Source: Brevibacterium antiquum CNRZ 918
GTDB lineage: Bacteria; Actinomycetota; Actinomycetes; Actinomycetales; Brevibacteriaceae
Direction: 5' to 3'
Length of the DNA: 64,000 nucleotides
Assembly: GCF_900169145.1 (NCBI RefSeq)
Contig: NZ_FXZD01000004.1
Coordinates: 124,001 to 188,000, forward strand
In this document: in pieces, positions 35,709 to 43,602 of the stretch
Position numbering within the stretch: position 1 is the first letter of the stretch
How the letters are laid out: each line of letters begins with the position of its first letter
Notes under the pieces: generated by a model
What the model was told of the DNA's origin: nothing
Databases searched by the model: none
What the model saw: only the letters and a program-made list of their open reading frames with translations
Program-made: the position numbers and the translations under genes

Positions 35709-37852
35709 GTGCCCGCCTCGACGACTACTTCACCGCACGAGACCGGGGTGCCCTGAAGAAGCGGGGGATCACCTCGGTGGCGGATCTCTTCCGCTTCTTC
35801 CCGCGCAGATTCCTCGTCCCCGGGGAGAAGACGCCCCTGGGAGGGCTCCCATTGGGAGAGACCGCGATCCTCCAGGCCGAGGTCATCTCCGTAGACACTA
35901 GGCGCATGCAGAAACGCCGCGGGACCATCACCGACGTGATCGTCCACGACGGACAGCAGTCGATGAAGATCGCCTTCTTCAATCAGCGCTGGCTGGACAA
36001 TCAGCTGGTGCCCGGACTCACAGTCGTCTTCGCAGGCAAGGTCGAGGAATACCGTGGACAGCTGACCTTGAACTCGCCCACCTGGCTCAACAGGGACGAA
36101 CACGATGAGAAGTGGACCCCGGAGGACCTCAACTCCCCGTTCCCCGTCTACTCACGGGTCAAAGGCATCGCACAGACGCGCCTGTGGAAGGCCATCAAGG
36201 TCCTCCTCGATGTCGCTGACCCAGACGAGTTCGAGGACCCGCTGCCCAGCGCTATGCGCGAGAACCTCGACCTGCCAGACCTGCGCACCGCATTCAACGA
36301 TATGCATCGACCGAGGTCAGCAGCGGCGACGGAGAAGGCCAAACAGCGTTGGAAATGGGAAGAGGCGCTCGCCCTGCAAGCGGAATTCGTCTCCCGCAAG
36401 GCCGACTACGAGCAGCTCGAGGCCACCCCTCTGCTCAATGTCGGAGCCCGAAGCCAACGGTTCGATGAGAGTCTGCCCTTCTACCTCACCGCCTCTCAGC
36501 TGCGGGTCGGAGAAGAGATCGAAGCAGACATGGGCAGGCGTTCGGCGATGCACCGCCTGCTCCACGGCGACGTCGGCTCCGGCAAGACCGTCGTGGCCCT
36601 GCGGGCGATGCTCACTGCCGTCGATTCGCAGGCGCAGGCCGCGATGCTCGCTCCCACAGAGGTGCTCGCGACTCAGCATTTCCGCTCCATCGAGAGCCTC
36701 CTCGGCGATCAGATGGCGCTGAGCCCTCTGCTCTCGGGCGACGATCAGGTGCGGGTGGCGCTGATGACGGGGTCGATGCCGGCCCGAGAACGCAAACAAC
36801 TCGCACTCGACCTCGCCACCGGTCAGATCGACATCGTCGTCGGTACGCATGCCCTGATGTCGGATACGACGATGTTCGACAAACTGGGCCTCATCGTCGT
36901 CGACGAGCAGCATCGCTTCGGGGTTGAACAACGTGAGGCACTGCGGGCGAAAGCCGGACTTAAGGTCCCGCACACCCTCGTGATGTCTGCGACGCCGATC
37001 CCGCGGACCGTGGCGATGACGGTCTTCGCCGATCTCGACGTCTCCACCCTCGACGAGATGCCCGCCGGCACCAAGGACATCACCACCCACGCTGTGTCAT
37101 TGGGGGACCACCCTCGGTGGTTGGGCCGCGTCCTCCAGCTCATCGACGAGGCGGCCGAGGGCGACCGAGGCGTCTTCGTGGTCTTCCCACGCATCGACCC
37201 CTCCGACATCGAAGATCCCGAAACGGGCGAGGTGATCGGCAGCAGAGAGGGAATTGAGGACCTGAGGGACAAGCTCCGGGCCGCCGACGAGCTCCGATCC
37301 CGTTCGATCGAGCTGCTCCATGGACGGATGTCGCCGGCGGAGAAGGACCGGACGATGGCCGCGTTCGTCTCCGGTGAGACCGACATTCTGGTCTCTACGA
37401 CGGTCGTCGAGGTGGGAGTCGACGTGCCCCGAGCGACCATGATGGTCGTCTTCGAGGCGGAGCGTTTCGGTGTCGCTCAGCTTCACCAGCTGCGCGGACG
37501 CGTCGGGCGAGACGGCAGTGCGGCACTGTGCTTCCTGCTCACCCAGGTGTCCGAGTCCGATGAGAGCTTCGAGCGACTGAGCGAGGTCGCGGGTACCCTC
37601 GACGGCTTTGCTCTGGCCGAGTATGATCTCGGCACTCGGGGAGAGGGTGATGTGCTCGGCGCCTCACAGTGGGGAGGATCGTCGCTGAAGCACCTGTCGA
37701 TTCTGCGCGATGCCCCGATCGTCGAAGAGGCGAGAACCATCGCAGAGAAGATCATCGCCGTCGACCCCGAGCTGGGTTCGCTGCCGGCTCTGCGAACCTT
37801 CATCAACAGAGTCCTGCCTGCCGAATCGGCTCACTTCATCGAGGCGAGCTGA
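35705..37852 (+). CDS. recG: ATP-dependent DNA helicase RecG
   Basis: A 715-residue helicase that remodels stalled forks and branched DNA. The N-terminal wedge/OB region (about residues 1-250) includes GEQQSMKIAFFNQRWL-like DGQQSMKIAFFNQRW. The helicase motifs follow: LLHGDVGSGKTVVALRA (I), APTEVLATQHF (Ia), VVDEQHRFGVEQR (DEQH, II), MSATPIPRTVAM (III), VSTTVVEVGVDVPRATMM (V) and QLRGRVGRDGSAALCFLL (VI). It is near the usual 680-740 length. The start overlaps the DAK2 gene. A 16-codon ORF begins one base after its stop. Confidence 0.97.
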   Translation: MSARLDDYFTARDRGALKKRGITSVADLFRFFPRRFLVPGEKTPLGGLPLGETAILQAEVISVDTRRMQKRRGTITDVIVHDGQQSMKIAFFNQRWLDNQLVPGLTVVFAGKVEEYRGQLTLNSPTWLNRDEHDEKWTPEDLNSPFPVYSRVKGIAQTRLWKAIKVLLDVADPDEFEDPLPSAMRENLDLPDLRTAFNDMHRPRSAAATEKAKQRWKWEEALALQAEFVSRKADYEQLEATPLLNVGARSQRFDESLPFYLTASQLRVGEEIEADMGRRSAMHRLLHGDVGSGKTVVALRAMLTAVDSQAQAAMLAPTEVLATQHFRSIESLLGDQMALSPLLSGDDQVRVALMTGSMPARERKQLALDLATGQIDIVVGTHALMSDTTMFDKLGLIVVDEQHRFGVEQREALRAKAGLKVPHTLVMSATPIPRTVAMTVFADLDVSTLDEMPAGTKDITTHAVSLGDHPRWLGRVLQLIDEAAEGDRGVFVVFPRIDPSDIEDPETGEVIGSREGIEDLRDKLRAADELRSRSIELLHGRMSPAEKDRTMAAFVSGETDILVSTTVVEVGVDVPRATMMVVFEAERFGVAQLHQLRGRVGRDGSAALCFLLTQVSESDESFERLSEVAGTLDGFALAEYDLGTRGEGDVLGASQWGGSSLKHLSILRDAPIVEEARTIAEKIIAVDPELGSLPALRTFINRVLPAESAHFIEAS

Positions 37853-37853
37853 G

Positions 37854-37904
37854 ATGAGTGACGGTGGCTTGAGACCGCACTACGAATGGAAGGACGAGCA
37901 ATGA
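37854..37904 (+). CDS. 16-codon ORF bridging recG and rsmD
   Basis: ATG 37854 lies one base after the recG stop, and its TGA (37902-37904) overlaps the rsmD ATG as ATGA. It would encode MSDGGLRPHYEWKDEQ. A GAGGCGAG sequence at the end of recG could serve as ribosome site. Tight spacing on both sides is the main evidence. It may be a translated microprotein or only a coupling device that hands ribosomes from recG to rsmD. It is too short for homology to settle. Confidence 0.45.
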   Translation: MSDGGLRPHYEWKDEQ

Positions 37905-38683
37905 GAATCATCGCTGGTGCGTTCAAAGGATCCAGACTCGTCGCACCGGGTGGGTCGAATACCCGCCCGACCTCGGACAGGGTCAAGGAATCCCTCTTCT
38001 CCATGCTCGACGGGTATGGGGTGCTCAAAGCGGCGAACGTCCTCGACCTCTTCGCCGGCTCCGGCGGGCTGGGGTTCGAAGCCATGTCACGTGGCGCTGC
38101 CGAAGTCGACTTCGTGGATTCGGCCAGCGCTTCAACCCGAGCAGTCGAGTCCAATGCCCAGAAGCTCGGAATCGATCACTCGACTCGGATCCACTCCTCG
38201 GACGTCGTGACGTTCCTCAGCTCTCAGCGCGGTCCGGGGCAGCAGGCTTTTGGGCAGCAGGCGTCGGGGCAGCGGCAGTCCCACGAGCACGTTGGGGGAG
38301 CGGACCACGTGGGGGGAGCGGAAGACCGCGGCGGGCTAGATGAGGTTCAGAACGGCCAGGTGCTGAAGACCCGAAGCGATCTGGATGACGACGAGGGCCG
38401 CATCTTCGACCTGGTGTTCATGGATCCGCCCTACCCGCTGGGGGAGGACGCCGTGACCCAGATCCTGGGCAGGCTCTCCAGGCTCCTCGACATGGAATCC
38501 ATCGTCGTCGTCGAGCGGGCATCACGAGCTCCCGAACCGACGATGCCAGCTGCCCTTGAGATCTTCCGCTCGAAGACCTTCGGTGAGACCGCACTGTACT
38601 TCGTCCAGCTCAAGGCCAAATCTGACGAAGCATCACAGCTTGCCAGCGGAGTGGGTGCAGCTGCAGCGGACGAGTCGGCGTGA
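37901..38683 (+). CDS. rsmD: 16S rRNA (guanine966-N2)-methyltransferase, with low-complexity insert
   Basis: A 260-residue enzyme, longer than the usual 185-200. It methylates G966 of 16S rRNA. Conserved parts are MRIIAGAFKGSRLVAP, RPTSDRVKESLFSML, VLDLFAGSGGLGFEAMSRGA (SAM-binding) and DLVFMDPPYPLG (catalytic DPPY). Between the fifth strand region and DPPY lies an insert of about 60 residues rich in Gly, Gln and acidic residues, encoded by in-frame tandem repeats (38236-38323). ATG 37901 follows AAGGACGAG. It is followed by a membrane protein overlapping as GTGA, not directly by coaD as in mycobacteria. Confidence 0.94.
   Translation: MRIIAGAFKGSRLVAPGGSNTRPTSDRVKESLFSMLDGYGVLKAANVLDLFAGSGGLGFEAMSRGAAEVDFVDSASASTRAVESNAQKLGIDHSTRIHSSDVVTFLSSQRGPGQQAFGQQASGQRQSHEHVGGADHVGGAEDRGGLDEVQNGQVLKTRSDLDDDEGRIFDLVFMDPPYPLGEDAVTQILGRLSRLLDMESIVVVERASRAPEPTMPAALEIFRSKTFGETALYFVQLKAKSDEASQLASGVGAAAADESA
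38236..38323. repeat. In-frame tandem repeats inside rsmD
   Basis: Three 15-bp units (38236-38280, consensus GGGGCAGCAGGCNTC-like) and two 18-bp units (38288-38305 and 38306-38323, CACGTTGGGGGAGCGGA-like) encode the QQAFGQQASGQ and HVGGADHVGGA stretches. All are multiples of three. Confidence 0.88.
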
Positions 38684-38961
38684 GCTCTCACCGTCCCTGG
38701 TACCGCACGCCCTGGGTGTTCGCAGCCTGCGGGGTGGGTCTGCTGCTCTTCTGGTTCGCACTCAAATGGCTGACGAATCAGTCGGATACTGATGCCGGTG
38801 CAGGCAGAAGCCACGCTGGCACGAATGCGGCAGACCCGGTGGGGCGATCCGATGTCTTCTGGGCCGGGCCCGCGGACATCCTGTTCTGGGTGGCCATGGT
38901 GCTCATCGCCATGGCAGTGAGCGTGAGGATCTGGCGGCTCGTGCGCCGCATCCGCAGCTGA
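38680..38961 (+). CDS. Small two-span membrane protein of unknown function
   Basis: A 93-residue protein from GTG 38680, overlapping the rsmD stop as GTGA. Two hydrophobic spans are visible: WVFAACGVGLLLFWFALKWL (about residues 12-31) and ILFWVAMVLIAMAVSVRIW (about 67-85), with a polar, glycine-rich loop between and a basic C-terminus (RLVRRIRS). No family is recognised. A strong terminator hairpin lies about 55 bases after the stop, so it closes the thiL-recG-rsmD transcript. Confidence 0.75.
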   Translation: MSSHRPWYRTPWVFAACGVGLLLFWFALKWLTNQSDTDAGAGRSHAGTNAADPVGRSDVFWAGPADILFWVAMVLIAMAVSVRIWRLVRRIRS

Positions 38962-39014
38962 AGCTGGTCGGAACAGCTGAAGCCCAACGCTGCAGCGCAG
39001 ACCCGCGGGAACAC

Positions 39015-39051
39015 CGAAGGCCCACCGGAGTTGCACACCGGTGGGCCTTCG
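39015..39051. terminator. Terminator between the rsmD unit and the ehu operon
   Basis: CGAAGGCCCACCGG (39015-39028) pairs perfectly with 39038-39051 over a 9-base loop. It lies between the stops of convergent units and may serve both strands. Confidence 0.85.
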
Positions 39052-39063
39052 TCGGTCGTGGCG

Positions 39064-39882
39064 CTACTGCACGCTGGAGAGGAACGAACGCGTCCGCTCA
39101 TGCTGCGGGTTGTTGAAGAGCTGATCCGGTGGTCCCTCTTCGAGCACCTGGCCGCCGTCGAACATCATCACTCGGTGTGAGACCTCGCGGGCGAACTGCA
39201 TCTCGTGGGTGACTAAGAGCATCGTGATGTCCGTCGTCTCCGCGATGTCGCGGAGAACTTCGAGCACGTCGCCGACGAGCTCCGGGTCGAGCGCCGAGGT
39301 CACTTCGTCGAGGAGGAGGATCTCCGGGCTCATCGCCAACGCCCGTGCAATGGCCACACGCTGCTGCTGACCGCCGGAGAGTCGCGAGGGATGCTCATCG
39401 GCCTTCTCTTCGAGTCCGACCTTCTTCAGCAGAGACTTCGCCTCAGCAACGGAGTCGGCCTTGGACTTGCCGAGCACATGGATGGGCGCTTCGATGATGT
39501 TCTCGAGCACCGTCATATTGGGAAAGAGATTGAACTGCTGGAAGACCATGCCGATGCGCGTCGTCATGGCGCGGGTCGTCTTCGAGGGAAGCTCAACCCG
39601 TTTGCCGTTCTTCTCGGTGTGGGTCAGCGGCTTGCCGTCGACGAAAATGTAGCCGCCGGTCAGCTCCTCCAAGGTCATGACCAGGCGGAGGATCGTCGTT
39701 TTGCCGGAACCGCTGGGCCCGATGAGGGTCACGCGTTCGCCGGGAGCCACGGTGAAGTTGAGGTTCTTGAGGACTGTCGTCTTCCCGAACCGCTTCTCCA
39801 CGTCCTTGAACTCGATCGCCGGTGTACCGGAAGTCGAGGGATTCGCAGTCGGAGTTGATGAGGTGTTCTCAGTAGGTGGCAA
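39064..39882 (-). CDS. Amino-acid/ectoine ABC transporter ATP-binding protein (EhuA-like)
   Basis: A 272-residue ATPase. Walker A is LIGPSGSGKTTI, the Q loop is MVFQQFNLFPN, the signature LSGGQQQRVAIARAL, Walker B ILLLDEVTSALDPE and the switch His in VTHEMQFARE. It powers the two permeases encoded just upstream. No ATG or GTG fits before the first domain strand; TTG 39882, which overlaps the permease stop region, is the best start, giving a Thr/Ser/Pro-rich head before AIEFKDVEKRFG. A much longer ATG start inside the permease gene is unlikely. Confidence 0.88.
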   Translation of the reverse strand: MPPTENTSSTPTANPSTSGTPAIEFKDVEKRFGKTTVLKNLNFTVAPGERVTLIGPSGSGKTTILRLVMTLEELTGGYIFVDGKPLTHTEKNGKRVELPSKTTRAMTTRIGMVFQQFNLFPNMTVLENIIEAPIHVLGKSKADSVAEAKSLLKKVGLEEKADEHPSRLSGGQQQRVAIARALAMSPEILLLDEVTSALDPELVGDVLEVLRDIAETTDITMLLVTHEMQFAREVSHRVMMFDGGQVLEEGPPDQLFNNPQHERTRSFLSSVQ

Positions 39883-40528
39883 GGCGTCGGTCCAATCTCT
39901 GGATGAGCAATGAGGTCGGGTAGCTGGCGGCCAGGAATATGAGGCCAGCCAAGGTGAAGGCTTCCGTATAGGCGAATTTGGCCGCACCGAACTGTTGGGC
40001 AGAGGTCACGAGCTCGACGACGGAGATCGCGAACAGGAACGGGGTGTCCTTGAACATCGCGACCGCGTAGTTGCCCAACGACGGGACCGTTGCCCGCAGC
40101 GCCTGTGGCAGGACGACGGCGGTGAACTTGCGCACGGGTGGCAGCGACAGTGCCGTCGCGGCTTCGTGCTGGCCAGGCGGCACCGAGTCGATGCCGGCAC
40201 GGTAGCTTTCGGACATGTACGTCGAATAGTGGATGCCGATGACGATGAAGCCGACGACGAGCGCCGGTATGTCCACCAGGCCGGGGATTCCGGCGAAGAT
40301 GAAGTAGACGAATATCAGCTGCATGATCAGAGGCGTGTTGCGAACGAATGCAACGAGGAGCCTGACGAGCCAGTTGATCCAGCGTGGCAGGGTCTTGACC
40401 GCTACAGCGATGAGGAGGCCGAGGACCGTGGCGATGAGCGTGCCGATGACGGTGGCGATGAGGGTGTTGACGAAGCCTCGCAAAAGGATCGGCAGTGCCT
40501 CGAAGGCGAATTCCCAATTCCAGATCAT
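39869..40528 (-). CDS. Ectoine-type ABC transporter permease (EhuD-like)
   Basis: A 219-residue inner-membrane permease of the polar amino-acid (HisMQ) family. About five spans are visible, starting LRGFVNTLIATVIGTLIATVLGLLIAVAV. The EAA-loop that contacts the ATPase is PPGQHEAATALSLPPVRKFTAVVLPQALR. FVRNTPLIMQLIFVYF is a typical family stretch. It overlaps the first permease at ATGA (40525-40528). Assignment to ectoine uptake comes from the binding-protein gene of the cluster, not from this sequence alone. Confidence 0.88.
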   Translation of the reverse strand: MIWNWEFAFEALPILLRGFVNTLIATVIGTLIATVLGLLIAVAVKTLPRWINWLVRLLVAFVRNTPLIMQLIFVYFIFAGIPGLVDIPALVVGFIVIGIHYSTYMSESYRAGIDSVPPGQHEAATALSLPPVRKFTAVVLPQALRATVPSLGNYAVAMFKDTPFLFAISVVELVTSAQQFGAAKFAYTEAFTLAGLIFLAASYPTSLLIQRLDRRLATY

Positions 40529-41316
40529 AGTGGGCCTCCGTATCCGACGTTGCCGGCGTTCGGCCCTGCGATGGATGTCGAGTCGGGCTCGCGCATCCTA
40601 TCCGCTCGGGCGTCCCGGCGCGCTTCACGCCTATCCGCACGCGAGTTGGGTCGTGTGCGGCCCAGTCGCGCTGTGGCCCTGCGTTCGAGGAAATTCATGA
40701 ATTCCTGCAGCAGCCAGGCGATGACGAAGTAGATGATGAGTCCGATCGTGAACGAGAAGTACGTGTCGTTCGTCGACTGTCGCAGCTGCCCGATCTTCTC
40801 TGTGAGGTCCTGCAGCGTGATGAAGGAGACCACCGCTGTGCCCTTGAGCAGCTGGATGAGCAGGGTTGCCAGTGACGGGATCATCAGCGCCCAACCCTGA
40901 GGGAAGATGACGCGGATCATCCTTCGAGTGGGGGAGAGGCTGAGTGCGATCGCGCCCTCCCATTGTCCCTTGTCGACGGTCTTGATCGAGGAGCGGACCA
41001 CCTCGGCGGAATAGGCGCCGTAGTTGAGCGCCAGCGCGCCGATGCCGCAGGCCATGGAGTTGAGATCGACTCCGAGGAGGGGGAAGACATAGAACAGCCA
41101 GAACAGCTGCACGAGCAGGGAAGTGCCGCGGAAGAACTCGACAATGATCCGTGCCGGGATGCGCAGCCAGGCGTGGGGCGAGGTCATTGCCAGTCCGAGT
41201 GCGATGGCGATGATGACCGCGCCGATCGCACCCCCGACCGTGAGGATGAGCGTTGCCTGAATTCCCTCCCACAGCTGTGGGAGGAAATTCAGCAACGTCG
41301 TGAAATTATCCATCAT
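40525..41316 (-). CDS. Ectoine-type ABC transporter permease (EhuC-like)
   Basis: A 263-residue HisMQ-family permease with about five spans (for example ATLILTVGGAIGAVIIAIALGLAM) and the EAA-loop DKGQWEGAIALSLSPTRRMIRVIFPQGW. The C-terminus is unusually long and charged (RRATARLGRTRPNSRADRREARRDARADR), probably cytoplasmic. Start ATG 41316 or the adjacent ATG 41313. It lies 25 bases after the binding-protein stop and overlaps the second permease gene, so the two permeases are coupled. Confidence 0.9.
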   Translation of the reverse strand: MMDNFTTLLNFLPQLWEGIQATLILTVGGAIGAVIIAIALGLAMTSPHAWLRIPARIIVEFFRGTSLLVQLFWLFYVFPLLGVDLNSMACGIGALALNYGAYSAEVVRSSIKTVDKGQWEGAIALSLSPTRRMIRVIFPQGWALMIPSLATLLIQLLKGTAVVSFITLQDLTEKIGQLRQSTNDTYFSFTIGLIIYFVIAWLLQEFMNFLERRATARLGRTRPNSRADRREARRDARADRMREPDSTSIAGPNAGNVGYGGPL

Positions 41317-41340
41317 GATTTCTTAGAGCCTGCGCGGAGA

Positions 41341-42237
41341 CTAGGACTGTGCTCCGGGCAGGTCGCCCTTGCACAGCTGATCGGTCGTGATCGACCCGTC
41401 CGGGCGCTCTTCCTTCGTGAAGCCGTAGTCGCCGACGACGTCGAGGTATTTGTCCTCGTCGCTGACGATCTTCTCGAGCTCCTTGTTCCACGCATCGCGG
41501 AGTTCGGTGTCATCGGTGCGGAACACCGTGGCTCCGGCACCGACCTGTGGCACTCCGTCGACTTCCTGAACGAAGGAATCGCTGACCTCGACTCCGGCAT
41601 CCGGATTGTTCTTCGCCATCCAGTTGAGTGAGATTCCGGTGAGGGCGAAGACGTCTGCGCGGCCCGTGGTGACAGCATCCATGCCGTCCTGTGGGGTGCC
41701 GACTTCCTGCGTCTTGATGCCCAGTTCCTTGGCGTAGACAGTGGTCTCAATCGCGCCGCTCATGGTCGCAAGCTTGAGCCCCTTGTCCTTGACGTCCTGC
41801 ATGTCTTTCATGCCGTCCTGCTTGCCCTCTTTGGTCATCAGAGCAGTGGTGTACATGAACTCGGGATTGCCGAAGGCAGCCTGTTCGCAGCGATCGGGGA
41901 GGATCGACATGCCGGCGGAGATCGCGCCGAAACGGTCGGCGTTGAGGCCAGGGATCAGTGAGCCGAATTCGGTGTTGACACCTTCGATGTCGTCGACCCC
42001 GAGCTCTTTGAATATCTTCTTGGCCATGGCGACTGAGGCTCCCTGGAGCTCACCGTCTTTTTCGAAGCTGTACGGCGCCTCACCTGCGAAGCCGACCGAT
42101 ATCTTGCCGTCATCGATGGCCTTCTGGAGTGTGCTGTTGTCGGAATCGGAACCGGAATCGCTTCCACCGCAAGCCCCCAGAGTGAGTGTCAGAGCGATGA
42201 TCGAGGTCGCGGCGGCTAGCCCCTTGATGGCTTTCAT
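41341..42237 (-). CDS. Ectoine/hydroxyectoine-type solute-binding lipoprotein (EhuB-like)
   Basis: A 298-residue periplasmic-type binding protein anchored by lipid: signal IKGLAAATSIIALTLTLGAC ends in the lipobox LGAC, followed by a Gly/Ser/Asp linker. The mature part fits family 3 binding proteins and shows the pattern TEFGSLIPGLNADRFGAISAGM...PDRCEQAAFG, which I associate with EhuB. Ectoine is thus the likely ligand, but another zwitterion is possible. ATG 42237 has an AAAGGGA site; a TTG at 42300 would disrupt the signal peptide. It is first in the leftward ehu operon and diverges from a GntR regulator. Confidence 0.88.
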   Translation of the reverse strand: MKAIKGLAAATSIIALTLTLGACGGSDSGSDSDNSTLQKAIDDGKISVGFAGEAPYSFEKDGELQGASVAMAKKIFKELGVDDIEGVNTEFGSLIPGLNADRFGAISAGMSILPDRCEQAAFGNPEFMYTTALMTKEGKQDGMKDMQDVKDKGLKLATMSGAIETTVYAKELGIKTQEVGTPQDGMDAVTTGRADVFALTGISLNWMAKNNPDAGVEVSDSFVQEVDGVPQVGAGATVFRTDDTELRDAWNKELEKIVSDEDKYLDVVGDYGFTKEERPDGSITTDQLCKGDLPGAQS

Positions 42238-42318
42238 AGCTGTCCCTTTCTTAGTACGTCGACGCATCTTCGTGGCATGCGTCTCAAGGACACTATTCAA
42301 TACTTTTGCTGTCCGGAT

Positions 42319-42352
42319 GTCACACTGTCAGACAACGTTATATGATCGTGAT
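42319..42352 (+). promoter_or_regulatory. Putative operator and leaderless promoter of the ehu regulator
   Basis: TGTCAGACA (a TGTC-A-GACA palindrome, 42326-42334) and TATGAT at 42341-42346, ending 6 bases before ATG 42353, lie in the 115-base divergent spacer. An imperfect palindrome, ATATGATCGTGATAT, covers the -10 element. Binding there by the GntR product could repress its own gene and the importer operon. Confidence 0.5.
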
Positions 42353-43114
42353 ATGTCTCAACCCCCGACTTCGGAGCTGCCGGTCCTGCGCAAGGTCATC
42401 CGGTCCTCGACGATCGACCTCATCGCCGACCAGATCAGGAATGCCGTCTACAGCGGCTCGCTGGCCCCTGGCCAGTCCATCAACGAGGTGCGCACAGCAG
42501 AACTCCTCGTCGTCTCCCGGCCCTCACTGCGCGAGGCGCTGCAGCGCCTCGTCAGCGAGGGAGTGATGACTCACGCACCCGGCCGCGGTGTCTGGGTCAA
42601 GCGGATGACGTCTGACGACATCGACGACGTCTATGCGGTTCGAGAAGCCATCGAGGCACAGGCTGTGAAGATCGTCATCCGGGCGGGCAAACCGGTTGCT
42701 CGCATCCACCAGGCGCTGGCCAAGCTTGAGCACGCGATCGAGGAGAACACCGCGCGGGCCATCGGTGACGCCGACCTCGACTTCCATCACTCGATCGTCG
42801 CCTGTTCCGGTTCGGTCCGGCTCTCCGACCTGATGAAGGTCTCGATGGTTCACACTCGGCTGCTCTCGCTCTCCGACCCGCGCGGATACGAGGTCAGGTG
42901 CGACCTCATCGAGACGCACCGAGAACTCAATGAGGCGATCGTGGCCGGTGACGAGCCCCTCTCCCTGGCGATCGTGGGCAAGGTCATGACCGGAGCCGCC
43001 TCTCGACTGCACAATCCTCTGACGGAGCCCGAGGCTGTCATCGTCAGGGCCGGCGATCACGACGGGCCGGTTGATGACCAGTGGTCGCAGCTGCGGGATA
43101 CGATGAAGGCATGA
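42353..43114 (+). CDS. GntR/FadR-family regulator of the ehu operon
   Basis: A 253-residue regulator. The N-terminal winged helix includes LIADQIRNAVYSGSLAPGQSINEVRTAELLVVSRPSLREALQRLVSEG, and the helical effector domain (FCD type) carries DLDFHHSIVACSGS and LIETHRELNEAIVAGD with metal-binding-type Asp and His residues. It is divergent from the importer, so it probably controls that operon in response to the solute or a breakdown product. Its stop overlaps the coaD ATG as ATGA, so coaD translation is coupled to it. Confidence 0.9.
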   Translation: MSQPPTSELPVLRKVIRSSTIDLIADQIRNAVYSGSLAPGQSINEVRTAELLVVSRPSLREALQRLVSEGVMTHAPGRGVWVKRMTSDDIDDVYAVREAIEAQAVKIVIRAGKPVARIHQALAKLEHAIEENTARAIGDADLDFHHSIVACSGSVRLSDLMKVSMVHTRLLSLSDPRGYEVRCDLIETHRELNEAIVAGDEPLSLAIVGKVMTGAASRLHNPLTEPEAVIVRAGDHDGPVDDQWSQLRDTMKA

Positions 43115-43599
43115 AGGTTGTCTGCCCCGGATCCTATGACCCGATCACCATGGGTCATCTCGACGTCATCGCTCGCAGTGCACGTTTGTTCGACGAAGTG
43201 GTCGTGGCAGTCGTTCACAATCCCAAGAAGTCCGGTCGCTTCGACCCAGAGGCGCGTGCCGATCTCATCCGCCGCTGCCTGGACGAGGACGAGCGGACCC
43301 AAGGAGCAGACAACGTCACTATCGACACGGTCGCCGGAGGGCTCCTTGTCGACTACTGCACCTCGATCGGCGCCCCTGCGGTGGTCAAGGGGCTGCGCTC
43401 AGGCACGGATTTCGCCTACGAACTTCCCATGGCGCTGATGAACAAGCACCTGAGTGAGCTCGAGACGATCTTCGTGCCCGGCAACCCCGAGTACGAGCAC
43501 GTCTCCTCCTCTCTCATCAAGGAAGTCCACGCAGGAGGGGGAGACATCACGGGTCTGGTGCCGAGCGCGGTGCTGGCCGCGCTGAACGCAGCGCACTGA
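43111..43599 (+). CDS. coaD: Phosphopantetheine adenylyltransferase
   Basis: A 162-residue nucleotidyltransferase, normal length, catalysing the fourth step of coenzyme A synthesis. The ATP site is VCPGSYDPITMGHLDVI (with the T/HxGH-type motif GHLD), followed by VVHNPKKSGRF and VKGLRSGTDFAYELPMALMNKHL; the SSSLIKEV block lies near the end. In mycobacteria coaD is beside rsmD; here the ehu importer and regulator lie between them. An MFS gene starts 3 bases after its stop. Confidence 0.97.
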   Translation: MKVVCPGSYDPITMGHLDVIARSARLFDEVVVAVVHNPKKSGRFDPEARADLIRRCLDEDERTQGADNVTIDTVAGGLLVDYCTSIGAPAVVKGLRSGTDFAYELPMALMNKHLSELETIFVPGNPEYEHVSSSLIKEVHAGGGDITGLVPSAVLAALNAAH

Positions 43600-43602
43600 C
43601 GC

